Source of the DNA: Streptomyces albofaciens JCM 4342
GTDB lineage: Bacteria; Actinomycetota; Actinomycetes; Streptomycetales; Streptomycetaceae
Length of the DNA: 64,000 bases
Direction: 5' to 3'
Assembly (NCBI RefSeq): GCF_008634025.1
Contig: NZ_PDCM01000002.1
Coordinates: 3,745,001 to 3,809,000, forward strand
Part shown: piece after piece, positions 7,885-17,381 of the stretch
Numbering within the stretch: position 1 is the stretch's first letter
Layout: every line of letters begins with the position of its first letter
The notes under the pieces: generated by a model
What the model saw: the letters and a program-made list of their open reading frames with translations, nothing else
Told to the model about the DNA's origin: nothing
Database searches by the model: none
Program-made: the position numbers and the translations under genes

Positions 7885-9117
7885 TCAGCGCGGCTGCCGC
7901 CGCATCCGCCACACCAGGAACAGAGCCGAGGCGACAGCCGCGACACGGACCACCACCGGCAGCACCCCGGTCAGCTCGTGCCCCAGCTGCCCCTCGGCGA
8001 TGGGCTCGCCCCACCGCCCGTCGACCCGGCCCCACAGCCACACCACCAGCCCGCCGACGATCACTCCCGGCACTCCCAGCGCCGCGAACTTCGCCTCGCC
8101 CCGGGGCAGCCGACGGGAGGTGTAGGCGAGCACCCATCCCCCGGCGAGCGCGAGCCAGACTCCGGTCACCGCGCCCGCCACCAGCAGGAGGACGGCCAGC
8201 AGCAGGACCGGGCTGAGCGGGGGCCGCGCGACCGGCGCGTACTCCACCGCTTCGGGCTCCTCGGCGTACGGCTCCGGAGCGGTGCCGGACCTCCGCCACC
8301 GCGCGAGCACGCGCGGCAGCACGCCGCGCGGCGCCTCGGCCGCCTCCTCGCCGTGCTCGCCGCCCTCCTCGCCGTCCTCGCCGTCCTCGCCCTCCGCGTC
8401 GTCGTCCCCGCCCCGCTCGCCCTTCTCCAGGGACAGCGGGCCGCCCTCCTCGCGCTCGCCCGGCGGGCGCTCCCGGATCTCGGGGATCTCGATGCCGCCG
8501 ATGAACCCGGGCACCGTCTCGCCGGGTCCGTACGGCCCGTACGGGTCCTCCTGCACGCGCCACCAGTCGGGTTCGGCGCTGCCGTCACCGAGTTCGTCGA
8601 AGCCCGCGAGGTGCGGCGGGGACGCGGTGGGCGGCGGCTCCGGCTCCCGGGCGCGGCCGGAGCGGCGCTTGCCCTCGCGCGGGGCCCCGTCGCGCGGGGC
8701 TCCGTCGCGCGGGGACGGGATCTTTCCGGCGAGGCGTCCGCGCAACCCCTCACCCAGAGCGGAGAGGTTGGGAAGGGCGGGACGGGAGGGGCGGGAGGTG
8801 GGTTTGGCGGGACCATTGGCGGAGATGGTGTCCTGATCGCCGGCGCCGGGGCGCGGCCGTGGCTCCGCCGCACCCGACGGTCCCGGCGAGGCCGGTGGCC
8901 CGCTGCCGCCCGCCGCCTCCACCACCGCCTCGGGCGTGCCGAGCCGGGACAGCACACGTCTGACACCCGGCACCGTGTCCGGCTTCGCCGCGTCCACCTG
9001 GGCCCGCAGCTCGGCCACCAGGCGCATCCGCGCTCCGGAGGACAGCCCGCGCTGCTGGGCCAGATCACCGACCCGGCTCAGATAGTCAAAGACCAGCTGG
9101 TCGCTCTCGATCCCCAC
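7885..9117 (-). CDS. Membrane protein with N-terminal HAAS-like domain and acidic linker
   Basis: This is a predicted 410-aa protein. Residues 1-70 (VGIESDQLVFDYLSRVGDLA, then a Leu/Arg-rich helix pair and SRLGTPEAVVEAA) resemble the HAAS/DUF1700 helical domain found beside membrane segments. Residues 75-270 are low-complexity and strongly acidic (EGEDGEDGEEGGEHGEEAAE). Residues 280-410 hold about five transmembrane helices with a basic tail. I chose the GTG at 9117 because the domain begins there. The open frame runs much further upstream, but only as antisense to the helicase gene. The function is unknown. Confidence 0.8.
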   Translation of the reverse strand: MGIESDQLVFDYLSRVGDLAQQRGLSSGARMRLVAELRAQVDAAKPDTVPGVRRVLSRLGTPEAVVEAAGGSGPPASPGPSGAAEPRPRPGAGDQDTISANGPAKPTSRPSRPALPNLSALGEGLRGRLAGKIPSPRDGAPRDGAPREGKRRSGRAREPEPPPTASPPHLAGFDELGDGSAEPDWWRVQEDPYGPYGPGETVPGFIGGIEIPEIRERPPGEREEGGPLSLEKGERGGDDDAEGEDGEDGEEGGEHGEEAAEAPRGVLPRVLARWRRSGTAPEPYAEEPEAVEYAPVARPPLSPVLLLAVLLLVAGAVTGVWLALAGGWVLAYTSRRLPRGEAKFAALGVPGVIVGGLVVWLWGRVDGRWGEPIAEGQLGHELTGVLPVVVRVAAVASALFLVWRMRRQPR

Positions 9118-9204
9118 GAAATCCCCTGTGGCACAGCCCGGCTCCTCCGGAGACGGTACCGCCGATCGCCCCTCCGGCGGAGGCGGCACAACGCCGCCGT
9201 CGGC

Positions 9205-9315
9205 GTCGGCACGGCGCCGCGCGGCCGTCGGCACGGCACCGCACTTGTCGGCGGTACGGCGCTGCACTCGCCGTCGGCACGGCGGTGCGCCCACCGTCCG
9301 CACGGCGCTGCACCC
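9205..9315. repeat. CGTCGGCACGG-type direct repeats
   Basis: CGTCGGCACGGCG-like words recur about six times in the gap (9118-9349) between the divergent membrane protein and the helicase-like gene. I see no gene in this 232-bp gap. A TACCGT hexamer around 9339 could be the -10 box of a leaderless transcript starting at the ATG at 9350. Confidence 0.5.
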
Positions 9316-9349
9316 GACAACGTCAGCGGCCCCCGCTACCGTGTAGCGG

Positions 9350-12145
9350 ATGAGTGAAACACCCCGCACGCTCGCCGAAGAGCTCCGCACCCGCCCGGAC
9401 AGCGGGCTCGCCGACCTGCTGCGGGCCCGTCCCGACCTCCTCAACCCGGTCCCCGGCGACCTGACCCAGCTCGCCACCCGTGCCGGTACCCGCGCCTCCG
9501 TCGTGCGGGCCGTGGAGCGCCTGAACCGTTTCGCGCTGCAGACCGCCGAGGCGCTGGCGGTGGCGCCGGACCCCTGTCCGTACGAGACGCTGCTCGGCCT
9601 GATGGCGGGGGACGTACCGGCGGATGCCCCGACGGCGGACGCGTCGGACTCGGGCGCGTCCGACACCGGCATGCCGGACCCGAGCACATCCGACACCGGC
9701 ACGTCCGACAAGGGACCACACCTGCCCCCCGGCACCCGCTCCGCCATCGCCGCCGAGCTCCCCCGCGCCGTATCGACCCTGCGCGAACAGGCCCTGGTCT
9801 GGGGCGGTGACGACCGGCTGCGCCTGGTCCGTACGGCCCGCGAACTGCTCGCGCCCGGACCCGCGCACCCCTCCCCCACCGGCCTCGGGCCGACCGTCGC
9901 CGAGGCCACGTCCGGCATGTCGCCCGGCCGCCTCCAGGACATCCTGGCCGCCGCCGGGCTGCCCGCGACCCACGACCCGGTGACCGCCGTCGCCGCTCTG
10001 ACCTCGCTGTTCGAGGACCGTAAGCGGATGGCCGCGCTGCTCGCCGAAGCCCCTGAGGAGGCGCACGGCGTCCTGGCCCGGCTGGTCTGGGGCCCGCCGT
10101 ACGGCGCCGTCACCGACCGGCCCGCCGCGCACCTGCAATGGCTGCTCGACCGGGGCGTGCTGCTGCCCGCCGGGCCGCGCAACGTCGTCCTCCCCCGCGA
10201 GGCCGCCCTGCACCTGCGCGCGGGGCGCGCGCACCGCGTCCCCGAGCCGTTGCCGCCGGCCCTCGCGCCCACCACCGAACGCGATCCACAGCTTGTGGAC
10301 AGCGCCGCCGCGGGCCAGGCGTTCACCGCCCTGGCCACCGTCGATGAACTGCTCAAGGAGTGGGACCTCGGCGGGCCGGGCGTACTGCGGGCGGGCGGGC
10401 TGAGCGTACGGGACCTCAAGCGGACCGCCGCCGCCCTGGACTGCACCGAGCACGTCGCCGCATTCTGGCTCGAACTCGCCTATGCCGCCGGACTGGTGGC
10501 GTCCGACGGCGAGGCCGACGAGCGGTACGCGCCCACGCCCGCCGCCGAGGACTGGCGGCAGCTGCCCGCCGAGGAACGCTGGGCGCGGCTGGCCACGGCC
10601 TGGCTCGCGGCGACCCGTACGGCCGGGCTGGTCGGCACCGCCGATCCCAAGGGCCGCACCCTGTCCGCGCTCGGCCCGAACCTCGACCGCTCCCCGGCTC
10701 CCGAGGTGCGCCACCGGGCGCTCACGCTGCTCGCGTCCCTGGCGCCCGGCACCTCCGTACCGGCCGACGCCGTCCTGGACCGGCTGCGCTGGGAGCGGCC
10801 GCTGCGCGGGGCGGGCGCCTCAGCCGGTGAGCCGGGCGGCGCGCAGACCAGCGGCCCGCAAACAGCTGCCCGCCGTCCGGCCGCCGCCGGCGCCTCCCCC
10901 TCCGACACCAACGCCGCCCGCAACACCGGCGCGGCGGGCACGGCGGGCACCGCGGGCGCTTCCAGTGCCACCGACGACCTGCGCTCCCGCCTCGCCCGCT
11001 GGACCCTCGCCGAGGCCGAACTCCTCGGCATCACCGGCCGCGGCGCCCTGGCCACCCACGCCCGCGCGCTCCTGGGCACGGAGCCCGCGGATACCAAGCC
11101 CACGCACACCAAGTCCACGGACACCAAGTCCCCAGCCACCAAGCCCGCGGACGCCCCCGCCCCCGCCTCCGACCCCGCGGCCGCACGGTCCGAACGAGCC
11201 GCCCGGGCCGCCGCCCTCCTCGCCCCCCTCCTCCCCGAACCCCTCGACCACGTCCTCCTCCAGGCCGACCTGACCGCCGTCGCCCCCGGCCCGCTGGAGC
11301 GCCCCCTGGCCGACGCGCTCGGCATCCTCGCCGACGTCGAGTCCAAGGGCGGCGCCACGGTCTACCGCTTCACCCCCGCCTCCGTACGCCGGGCCCTGGA
11401 CGCCGGCCGGTCCGCGGCCGAACTGCAAAGCTTCCTCGCCACCCACTCCCGCACCCCGGTGCCGCAGCCGCTCGCCTACCTCATCGACGACGTGGCGCGG
11501 CGCCACGGCCGGCTCCGCGTCGGCGCGGCCTCGGCGTACGTACGCTGCGACGACGACGCGCTGCTCGCGGAGATCCTCGCCGACCGCCGCGCCGTCGCCC
11601 TGCGCCTGCGCCGGCTCGCCCCGACCGTACTGGCCTCGGCCGCCCCGCCCGACCAGCTCCTGGAGGTGCTGCGCGCGATGGGCTACGCCCCGGCCGCCGA
11701 ATCCGCCGAGGGCGACGTCCTCATCGCCCGCCCGGACGCCTACCGCACCCCGCCGCGCACCGCGCCCGCCCCGGTCCCCGACGGCCCGCCCGAGCCCGCC
11801 GGCACCCTCCTCGAAGCGGCGGTCCGCGCCATCCGCGCCGGCGACCTGGCCGCCACCGCCGAACGCAAGCCGGTACGCGCTCCCGCGGCCCCGGCCCCCG
11901 GCGGCCTCCCCCGCACCACCTCGGCCGAGACCCTGGCCACCATGCAGGCCGCCGTCCTGACCAACGCCACCCTGTGGATCGGCTACGTCAACGCCGACGG
12001 CGCCGCCAGCCAGCGCGTGATCGCCCCGGTCCGCGTCGAGGGCGGCTTCGTCACCGCCTACGACCACACCGCCGACGAGGTCCGCACATTCCCCCTCCAC
12101 CGCATCACCGGCGTCGCGGAACTGGCGGACGAAACGGCGTCCTGA
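9350..12145 (+). CDS. Large XPB/Ssl2-like helicase-associated protein (Helicase_C_3 family)
   Basis: A protein of 931 aa of the type annotated in Streptomyces as helicase C-terminal (XPB/Ssl2-like) domain protein. The N-terminal 400 residues are winged-helix-like repeats (SGLADLLRARPDLLNPVPGDLTQLATRAGT; LKRTAAALDCTEHVAAFWLELAYAAGLV). Residues 490-640 are Ala/Pro/Thr-rich and repetitive. The C-terminal 250 residues hold the conserved domain (RFTPASVRRALDAGRSAAELQSFLATHSRTPVPQPLAYLIDDVARRHGRLRVG). I see no Walker A or DEAD-box motif, so it is probably not a helicase itself. It is likely a partner of the XPB helicase 1.4 kb downstream. Confidence 0.85.
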   Translation: MSETPRTLAEELRTRPDSGLADLLRARPDLLNPVPGDLTQLATRAGTRASVVRAVERLNRFALQTAEALAVAPDPCPYETLLGLMAGDVPADAPTADASDSGASDTGMPDPSTSDTGTSDKGPHLPPGTRSAIAAELPRAVSTLREQALVWGGDDRLRLVRTARELLAPGPAHPSPTGLGPTVAEATSGMSPGRLQDILAAAGLPATHDPVTAVAALTSLFEDRKRMAALLAEAPEEAHGVLARLVWGPPYGAVTDRPAAHLQWLLDRGVLLPAGPRNVVLPREAALHLRAGRAHRVPEPLPPALAPTTERDPQLVDSAAAGQAFTALATVDELLKEWDLGGPGVLRAGGLSVRDLKRTAAALDCTEHVAAFWLELAYAAGLVASDGEADERYAPTPAAEDWRQLPAEERWARLATAWLAATRTAGLVGTADPKGRTLSALGPNLDRSPAPEVRHRALTLLASLAPGTSVPADAVLDRLRWERPLRGAGASAGEPGGAQTSGPQTAARRPAAAGASPSDTNAARNTGAAGTAGTAGASSATDDLRSRLARWTLAEAELLGITGRGALATHARALLGTEPADTKPTHTKSTDTKSPATKPADAPAPASDPAAARSERAARAAALLAPLLPEPLDHVLLQADLTAVAPGPLERPLADALGILADVESKGGATVYRFTPASVRRALDAGRSAAELQSFLATHSRTPVPQPLAYLIDDVARRHGRLRVGAASAYVRCDDDALLAEILADRRAVALRLRRLAPTVLASAAPPDQLLEVLRAMGYAPAAESAEGDVLIARPDAYRTPPRTAPAPVPDGPPEPAGTLLEAAVRAIRAGDLAATAERKPVRAPAAPAPGGLPRTTSAETLATMQAAVLTNATLWIGYVNADGAASQRVIAPVRVEGGFVTAYDHTADEVRTFPLHRITGVAELADETAS

Positions 12146-12160
12146 GCGGGCCGGACCCGG

Positions 12161-12790
12161 TCACCCGGCTCCCGTACCGCCCCCGGCGCCGTACCGCAGA
12201 CCGTCCACCAGCAGCGCCACCATCCGCCGCGTATGGCCGCCCTCGTCCTCCTGGGCGGGCAGGGTCAGATTGCGCGTGGCGGTCAGCAGGTCCTCGGGAT
12301 CGATGCCGGGGCGGATCTCCCCGGCGCGCACCGCGGCGTCGATGAGCCCGCCGAGGACCGGCATGAAGCGCTGGTCGAAGTACGCGGGCAAGGTGTCGTA
12401 GGCCGGGTCCCCGGAGTGCAGGGCGGCGCTGAGCCCGCGCTTGGCGGCGATGAAGGCCGTGAACCGCTGAAGCCACTGGGAGAGCGCTTCGGCCGGCCCG
12501 TACTGCGCCGCGAGCGACTCCGCGGCATCGGCACAGGCGTCCACCTCGTGCCGGAAGACCGCCGCGATGAGATCCGACCGCTGCGGAAAGTGCCGGTAGA
12601 GCGTCCCGGCCCCCACCCCCGCCCGCGCGGTGATCTGCCGCACGGGCGCGTCCACCCCCGAGGTGGCGAAGATTTCCGCGGCCGCGCTGAGCAGCGCGTC
12701 GAGATTCCGCCGCACATCGGCACGCACGCGCTTGGAGCCCTGCCCTCCGACCGCGTCCGCACCGGCTTCCCGGGTCGTGTCGTCGCTCAC
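12161..12790 (-). CDS. TetR-family transcriptional regulator
   Basis: This regulator has 209 aa. The DNA-binding domain is at about residues 25-75 (NLDALLSAAAEIFATSGVDA, VRQITARAGVGAGTLYRHFPQRSDLI), a classic TetR helix-turn-helix. The C-terminal ligand domain is of the SBD-like type (FIAAKRGLSAALHSGDPAY; LTATRNLTLP). It ends 16 bp from the convergent helicase-associated gene. The flanking genes give no obvious single target. The downstream product and ligand cannot be predicted. Confidence 0.92.
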   Translation of the reverse strand: MSDDTTREAGADAVGGQGSKRVRADVRRNLDALLSAAAEIFATSGVDAPVRQITARAGVGAGTLYRHFPQRSDLIAAVFRHEVDACADAAESLAAQYGPAEALSQWLQRFTAFIAAKRGLSAALHSGDPAYDTLPAYFDQRFMPVLGGLIDAAVRAGEIRPGIDPEDLLTATRNLTLPAQEDEGGHTRRMVALLVDGLRYGAGGGTGAG

Positions 12791-12859
12791 GGGGGTCCCC
12801 TCTTACTGGAACGGGCAGGGGCCATCGTACGAGGAGAACCGCCCCGGCCCGCCACGCCG

Positions 12860-13441
12860 TCAGCGGCGCCGACGCACCAGGGCTCCCGGATCGACCTCGA
12901 CCGGGAACGGCTTCTCGATCAGAGTCGTGCGCCCGGCCTCCGCCACGGCCCGCTCCACATAGCGGCCGTTCTCCAGCTCGCAGACGACCAGGGCCGGCGT
13001 CGGCTCCAGTTCGAGCCGCCACAGATGCTCGATACCGGCTTCCGCGTAGTACGGCGGCTTGAGCAGCCGGTCGGTGCGGCGGCCGGACGACGACGGCGAG
13101 ACGATCTCGGCCACGAGCAGCACGGCCTCGGCGTCGAAATTGACCGGGTCCTGATCGGCAGCGGCGGCGTCCACCACAGCGATGTCCGGGATGAAGAGGC
13201 CGTCAGGCAGAATCACGTTGACCGCCCCCAGCACCTCGGCCGGAGCTCCCACTGAAGCGATGGCAGCATCCAGCAAAGAAGCCAGGCGGAACGACGCCCG
13301 CTGATGCTTGGTTCCCGGTGCCGGCGACAGCAGGAGCGCTTCCCCCACCAGTTCGCGACGCTGTCCCCGGTCCTCCCCCAGAGCCAGGACCTCCTCCACC
13401 GTCCATGGGCCGTAGTGATCTTCATGCGCCACGCTCATCAA
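12860..13441 (-). CDS. Uma2-family (DUF820) putative restriction-like endonuclease
   Basis: This protein has 193 aa. The Uma2/DUF820 signatures are GTKHQRASFRLASLLDAAI (about residues 43-61), LFIPDIAVVDAAA (about 80-92) and LLVAEIVSPSSSGRRTDRLLKPPYYAEAGIEHLW (about 105-140). The Asp, Glu and Lys of a PD-(D/E)XK-like site are present. Streptomyces carry dozens of such genes and their role is unclear. The start is an ATG pair (MM), and the longer of the two is used here. It is divergent from the XPB gene. Confidence 0.87.
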   Translation of the reverse strand: MMSVAHEDHYGPWTVEEVLALGEDRGQRRELVGEALLLSPAPGTKHQRASFRLASLLDAAIASVGAPAEVLGAVNVILPDGLFIPDIAVVDAAAADQDPVNFDAEAVLLVAEIVSPSSSGRRTDRLLKPPYYAEAGIEHLWRLELEPTPALVVCELENGRYVERAVAEAGRTTLIEKPFPVEVDPGALVRRRR

Positions 13442-13580
13442 CTCACCCCCTCAGCCGGAACCATCACCATCAGTGTGGCGCCCGCCACCGACATCGCGCC
13501 GTTCGCTTCGTTCCCGGTCACTCGCCCGAGTGCGCGACACTGGAGGCTTGCCCAAGTCGGACCGTACGGAAGGGCCGCGC

Positions 13581-15224
13581 GTGAACGGACCTCTCATCGT
13601 CCAGAGCGACAAGACGCTGCTGCTGGAAGTCGACCACGAGCAGGCGGAGGCGTGCCGGCGGGCCATCGCGCCGTTCGCGGAGCTGGAGCGGGCGCCCGAG
13701 CACATGCACACGTACCGGGTGACGCCGCTCGGGCTGTGGAACGCGCGGGCCGCGGGGCACGACGCCGAGCAGGTCGTGGACGCGCTGGTGCAGTTCTCGC
13801 GGTACCCGGTGCCGCACGCGCTGCTGGTGGACATCGCCGAGACGATGTCGCGGTACGGGCGGCTGACGCTGTCCAAGCACCCGGCGCACGGGCTGGTGCT
13901 GACCACCACCGACCGGCCGGTGCTGGAGGAGGTCCTGCGGTCGAAGAAGGTGCAGCCGCTGGTGGGGGCGCGGCTGGATCCGGACACGGTGGTGGTGCAT
14001 CCGTCCGAGCGCGGGCAGATCAAGCAGACGCTGCTGAAGCTGGGCTGGCCGGCGGAGGACCTGGCCGGGTATGTGGACGGTGAGGCGCATCCGATCGAGC
14101 TGGACGAGGACGGATGGGCCCTGCGGCCGTATCAGGAGCAGGCCGTGGAGGGGTTCTGGCACGGCGGGTCGGGTGTGGTCGTACTGCCCTGTGGTGCGGG
14201 GAAGACGCTGGTGGGGGCCGGGGCGATGGCGCGGGCCAAGGCGACCACGCTGATCCTGGTGACCAACACCGTCTCGGCGCGGCAGTGGAAGCACGAGCTG
14301 GTCAAGCGGACCTCGCTGACCGAGGACGAGGTCGGCGAGTACAGCGGTACGAAGAAGGAGATCCGGCCGGTCACCATCGCGACGTACCAGGTGCTGACGA
14401 CCAAGCGGAAAGGCGTCTACCCGCACCTGGAGCTGTTCGATTCGCGGGACTGGGGGCTGATCGTCTATGACGAGGTGCACCTGCTGCCCGCGCCGGTCTT
14501 CAAGTTCACGGCCGATCTCCAGGCGCGGCGGCGGCTGGGGCTGACCGCGACCCTCGTACGGGAGGACGGGCGCGAGTCGGACGTCTTCTCGCTGATCGGG
14601 CCGAAGCGCTTCGACGCGCCGTGGAAGGAGATCGAGGCGCAGGGGTACATCGCGCCGGCGGACTGTGTCGAGGTGCGGGTCAACCTGACGGACTCGGAGC
14701 GGCTGGCGTACGCGACGGCCGAGGCCGAGGAGAAGTACCGGTACTGCGCGACGACGGCCAGCAAGCAGAGCGTGACCGAGGCGCTGGTGCGGCGGCACGA
14801 GGGCGAGCAGACCCTCGTCATCGGGCAGTACATCGACCAGCTCGACGAGCTGGGCGAGCACCTGGACGCCCCGGTGATCAAGGGGGAGACGACCAACGCG
14901 CAGCGCGAGAAGCTCTTCGACGCGTTCCGGGAGGGCGAGATCTCCGTGCTGGTCGTCTCCAAGGTCGCGAACTTCTCGATCGACCTGCCGGAGGCGACGG
15001 TCGCGATCCAGGTGTCGGGCACGTTCGGGTCCCGGCAGGAGGAGGCGCAGCGGCTGGGGCGGGTGCTGCGGCCGAAGGCGGACGGGCACGAGGCGCGGTT
15101 CTACTCGGTCGTCGCCCGGGACACCGTCGACCAGGACTTCGCGGCGCACCGGCAGCGGTTCCTGGCGGAGCAGGGGTACGCGTACCGGATCGTGGACGCC
15201 ACGGAGTTGTTGGCGGAGGGGTGA
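13581..15224 (+). CDS. XPB-type DNA repair helicase (SF2, 3'-5')
   Basis: An XPB/Ssl2-family helicase of 547 aa. The N-terminal damage-recognition-like region covers about residues 1-170. Motif I is LPCGAGKTLVGAG (about 200), motif II DEVH (about 299), motif III GLTATLVRED, and the XPB-specific RED motif lies in VREDGRESD. Motif VI is QRLGRVLRPK (about 495). The GTG at 13581 gives the family length, and the 36 codons upstream in frame are unlike the family. Its role in bacterial repair or transcription is not settled. The 931-aa Helicase_C_3 protein upstream is a probable partner. Confidence 0.93.
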   Translation: MNGPLIVQSDKTLLLEVDHEQAEACRRAIAPFAELERAPEHMHTYRVTPLGLWNARAAGHDAEQVVDALVQFSRYPVPHALLVDIAETMSRYGRLTLSKHPAHGLVLTTTDRPVLEEVLRSKKVQPLVGARLDPDTVVVHPSERGQIKQTLLKLGWPAEDLAGYVDGEAHPIELDEDGWALRPYQEQAVEGFWHGGSGVVVLPCGAGKTLVGAGAMARAKATTLILVTNTVSARQWKHELVKRTSLTEDEVGEYSGTKKEIRPVTIATYQVLTTKRKGVYPHLELFDSRDWGLIVYDEVHLLPAPVFKFTADLQARRRLGLTATLVREDGRESDVFSLIGPKRFDAPWKEIEAQGYIAPADCVEVRVNLTDSERLAYATAEAEEKYRYCATTASKQSVTEALVRRHEGEQTLVIGQYIDQLDELGEHLDAPVIKGETTNAQREKLFDAFREGEISVLVVSKVANFSIDLPEATVAIQVSGTFGSRQEEAQRLGRVLRPKADGHEARFYSVVARDTVDQDFAAHRQRFLAEQGYAYRIVDATELLAEG

Positions 15225-15280
15225 GGGAGGAAGGCCCGTGACCGGCCGGCCCTGGTCGGGTGGTTGCGGGTCGGTGGTCG

Positions 15281-16630
15281 TCAGCGTTCGGGGATGCGGG
15301 TGCTCAGTTCGCGGGCCGGACCCACGGCGCGCGGCCTGCGCGGCAGCGGGAAGGGGCGGCGGGCCAGGGTGGTGGGCGGTCCGGCCGGGGTACGGCGTAT
15401 CCACCAGGCGACCGCCGCCAGCAGCGCCAGCCCCAGGAGCGGGTAGGGGGCCGCGAGCGGCTGCTGCCACCAGGGCAGCTCCAGGTCGAGGTCGCCCTGG
15501 TGCGGCACCACCCACATCGTGCGGGCCGTGAAGGCGACCGCCACCGCCGCGACCAGGACGCGGCGCCACCGTACGCCGTGGGTGTGCGCCCCGAGGACGA
15601 CCAGCAGCGGCACGCACCACACCCAGTGGTGGGACCAGCTGATCGGCGAGACGAGCAGCGCCGTCACGGCGGTGCACAGCACGCCCCAGGAGTCCAGGCC
15701 GCGCCGCAGGTACACCCGGCGGGCGACGAAAAGCCCGGCCATGCCGGCCGCCAGCGCCAGGGCCGCCCACAGCAGGCCCGGCTCCGGAGTGTGCAGGACC
15801 CGGGTCAGCAGGCCCTGGAGGGACTGGTTGTCGACGATCCACGCCTTGCCGACCCGGCCGGTCTCGAACATCCGTCGCGTCCAGAACTCCACGCTCGCGG
15901 CCGGCAGCACCAGCAGCCCGAGCAGGGCGGAGACCGCGAACCCGGCCAGGGCGGTGCAGGCGGCGCGCACCCGGCCGGTGATCAGCAGGTAGACGGCGAA
16001 GACCGCGGGGGTGAGCTTGACGCCGGTCGCGACGCCGATGGCGAAGCCCTTGAGGCGGGCGCCGTCCGGGCGGGCCAGGTCCCACAGGACGAGGCAGGTG
16101 AGGGCGAGGTTGATCTGCCCGAACGCGATGGTCTGGAAGACCGGTTCGAGCCAGATGGCTAGCGCGGTCCCGGCGAGGACGACGGGCAGTGTGCGCGCGG
16201 CGCTCAGCCGGGCCGTGCCGCCGCGGTCAGCGGTGCCGGGGGTGTACGCGGCCTTGTACGACAGGTGCAGCAGCACCGGGATGAGGGCCACGTTGACGAG
16301 GACGGAGACGACCTTGAGAGCGCCGAGCGGGAGCCAGGTCGTCGGGATGAACAGCAGGGCGGCGAAGGGCGGGTAGGTGGCGGGCAGCTTCCACTCGGTG
16401 ACGGTGAAGCCGTACAGGTCGCCGCCGCTCGCCGCGGCCTCGCCTTCGGCCCGGTAGACCGCTATGTCCGACATGGACAGCGAGACCAGCCGGAACACGG
16501 CGGCCAGCGCGCCCGCGGACGACACCACCAGCAGCAGTACGGCGGTGATCGTCTTCCTGTCGGGGCGCGTGATGTGACGCACCCACGGCCGTCTCTGTGG
16601 TACCGGTCGCGTCCCCTCGGCGGCAGACAC
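15281..16630 (-). CDS. GT87 (DUF2029) polyprenol-phosphate mannosyltransferase-like membrane protein
   Basis: A GT-C fold membrane glycosyltransferase of 449 aa with about ten helices. SLSMSDIAVYRAEGEAA near residue 50 contains the conserved Asp in the first extracytoplasmic loop. The LPATYPPFAALLFIPTTWLP motif and the SHHWVWCVPLLVV segment are typical of GT87. Relatives add mannose from polyprenyl-phosphomannose to cell-envelope glycolipids or glycans. The GTG at 16630 has a strong AGGAGGGG ribosome site nine bases upstream. It converges on the XPB gene. The exact acceptor is unknown. Confidence 0.85.
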   Translation of the reverse strand: MSAAEGTRPVPQRRPWVRHITRPDRKTITAVLLLVVSSAGALAAVFRLVSLSMSDIAVYRAEGEAAASGGDLYGFTVTEWKLPATYPPFAALLFIPTTWLPLGALKVVSVLVNVALIPVLLHLSYKAAYTPGTADRGGTARLSAARTLPVVLAGTALAIWLEPVFQTIAFGQINLALTCLVLWDLARPDGARLKGFAIGVATGVKLTPAVFAVYLLITGRVRAACTALAGFAVSALLGLLVLPAASVEFWTRRMFETGRVGKAWIVDNQSLQGLLTRVLHTPEPGLLWAALALAAGMAGLFVARRVYLRRGLDSWGVLCTAVTALLVSPISWSHHWVWCVPLLVVLGAHTHGVRWRRVLVAAVAVAFTARTMWVVPHQGDLDLELPWWQQPLAAPYPLLGLALLAAVAWWIRRTPAGPPTTLARRPFPLPRRPRAVGPARELSTRIPER

Positions 16631-16764
16631 TTGTTTGGCCCCTCCTCGTCGCCGAACGCACGCTGTCTGCGGCGACGCTAGTCGATCGAGACCGACTGTT
16701 TGTAACGGTTTCCGGTCATCCGGTTGCTGAACAGGGTCGATCGAGGGCCGGGACGCGGAATGGT

Positions 16765-16829
16765 GGTCGGGACTGCGGGAGGCGGGTCAGTAGGAGGCGG
16801 GCCAGTGGGAGCGGGCCAGTGGGGGCGGG
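16765..16829. repeat. 15-bp tandem repeat
   Basis: About four copies of a unit like GAGGCGGGTCAGTAG lie downstream of the small gene at 16830-17024, between it and the upstream end of the GT87 gene. They do not appear to code for anything. Confidence 0.65.
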
Positions 16830-17024
16830 TCAGTCCTCCGCGTACTCCCCGAGGAGGACGACGCTGACCGCGGCGGCGGCGAAGACCTTCACCGCGCGGA
16901 AGACGTTGCCAACTATGTGGCGCTGGTCGTGGGAGCGGGGCGCGCGGTCGGCGGCGTCCGGGCCGAGGGCGGTGGCGCCGTGGGTCGGGTGCAGGGTGCC
17001 TGGGGTGATGGTTGCGCTGCTCAT
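16830..17024 (-). CDS. Small conserved actinomycete protein of unknown function
   Basis: A peptide of 64 aa, MSSATITPGTLHPTHGATAL to KVFAAAAVSVVLLGEYAED. The ATG at 17024 is preceded by ATGGAGGAC, giving a perfect GGAGG at good spacing, so I chose it over the longer frame from 17060. The C-terminal half (VGNVFRAVKVFAAAAVSVVLLGEYAED) looks like one amphipathic or membrane helix ending in an acidic tail. I recall similar short proteins in many Streptomyces, but I know no function. It is divergent from the HelD-like gene. Confidence 0.7.
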   Translation of the reverse strand: MSSATITPGTLHPTHGATALGPDAADRAPRSHDQRHIVGNVFRAVKVFAAAAVSVVLLGEYAED

Positions 17025-17205
17025 GTCCTCCATCATGGTTTTCCCGGCGGCACGGCACATCGGCCCACGGGCCCATCCCTGCCCCGGCTTTGGTCAGTCC
17101 GTGGTCCCATACCGTCCCCTACGGGAGATGGAGGCCGCCGGGCCGAAGGATCAGGGTCGGGCCGGGGAGGGCTCCCGCGGGGCGCCCTCCCCCGCTCGAA
17201 ATTCG

Positions 17206-17235
17206 TTGGCGCCCCTGAAACCTGCTGGATACAAT
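17206..17235 (+). promoter_or_regulatory. Candidate vegetative promoter of the HelD-like gene
   Basis: TTGGCG (17206-17211) and TACAAT (17230-17235) are separated by 18 bp. Both are good matches to sigma-70-type boxes and stand out in very GC-rich sequence. The start would be about 140 nt upstream of the GTG at 17382. Confidence 0.45.
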
Positions 17236-17381
17236 CGCCGGTCTTCCCGCCTCCCGCAGCGGAGTGCCACCGGCCGCACGGAAACCGGCCGGCTTCCTGT
17301 GTCACGCAGCCGCATACGTCACGCCCAGGGCTACGTCCGCCGTCAGGCCCGTACGTAGCCGGACCCGCCGGAGGCAACACC

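Noticed and set aside
3913..7946. Very long minus-strand open frames opposite the iron transporter (and similar long frames opposite many other genes)
   Set aside because: They have Arg/Pro/Ala-rich compositions typical of antisense frames in high-GC DNA, show no domain motif, and oppose clear conserved genes.
13442..13580. RecA-independent (ClpR-type) DNA-damage promoter before the XPB gene
   Set aside because: A partial TCAGTGTGGC word is present, but the paired -10 part is missing at the right distance.
17040..17381. Rifamycin-associated element upstream of the HelD-like gene
   Set aside because: The roughly 19-bp GC-rich RAE palindrome is not present, so there is no support for calling it HelR.
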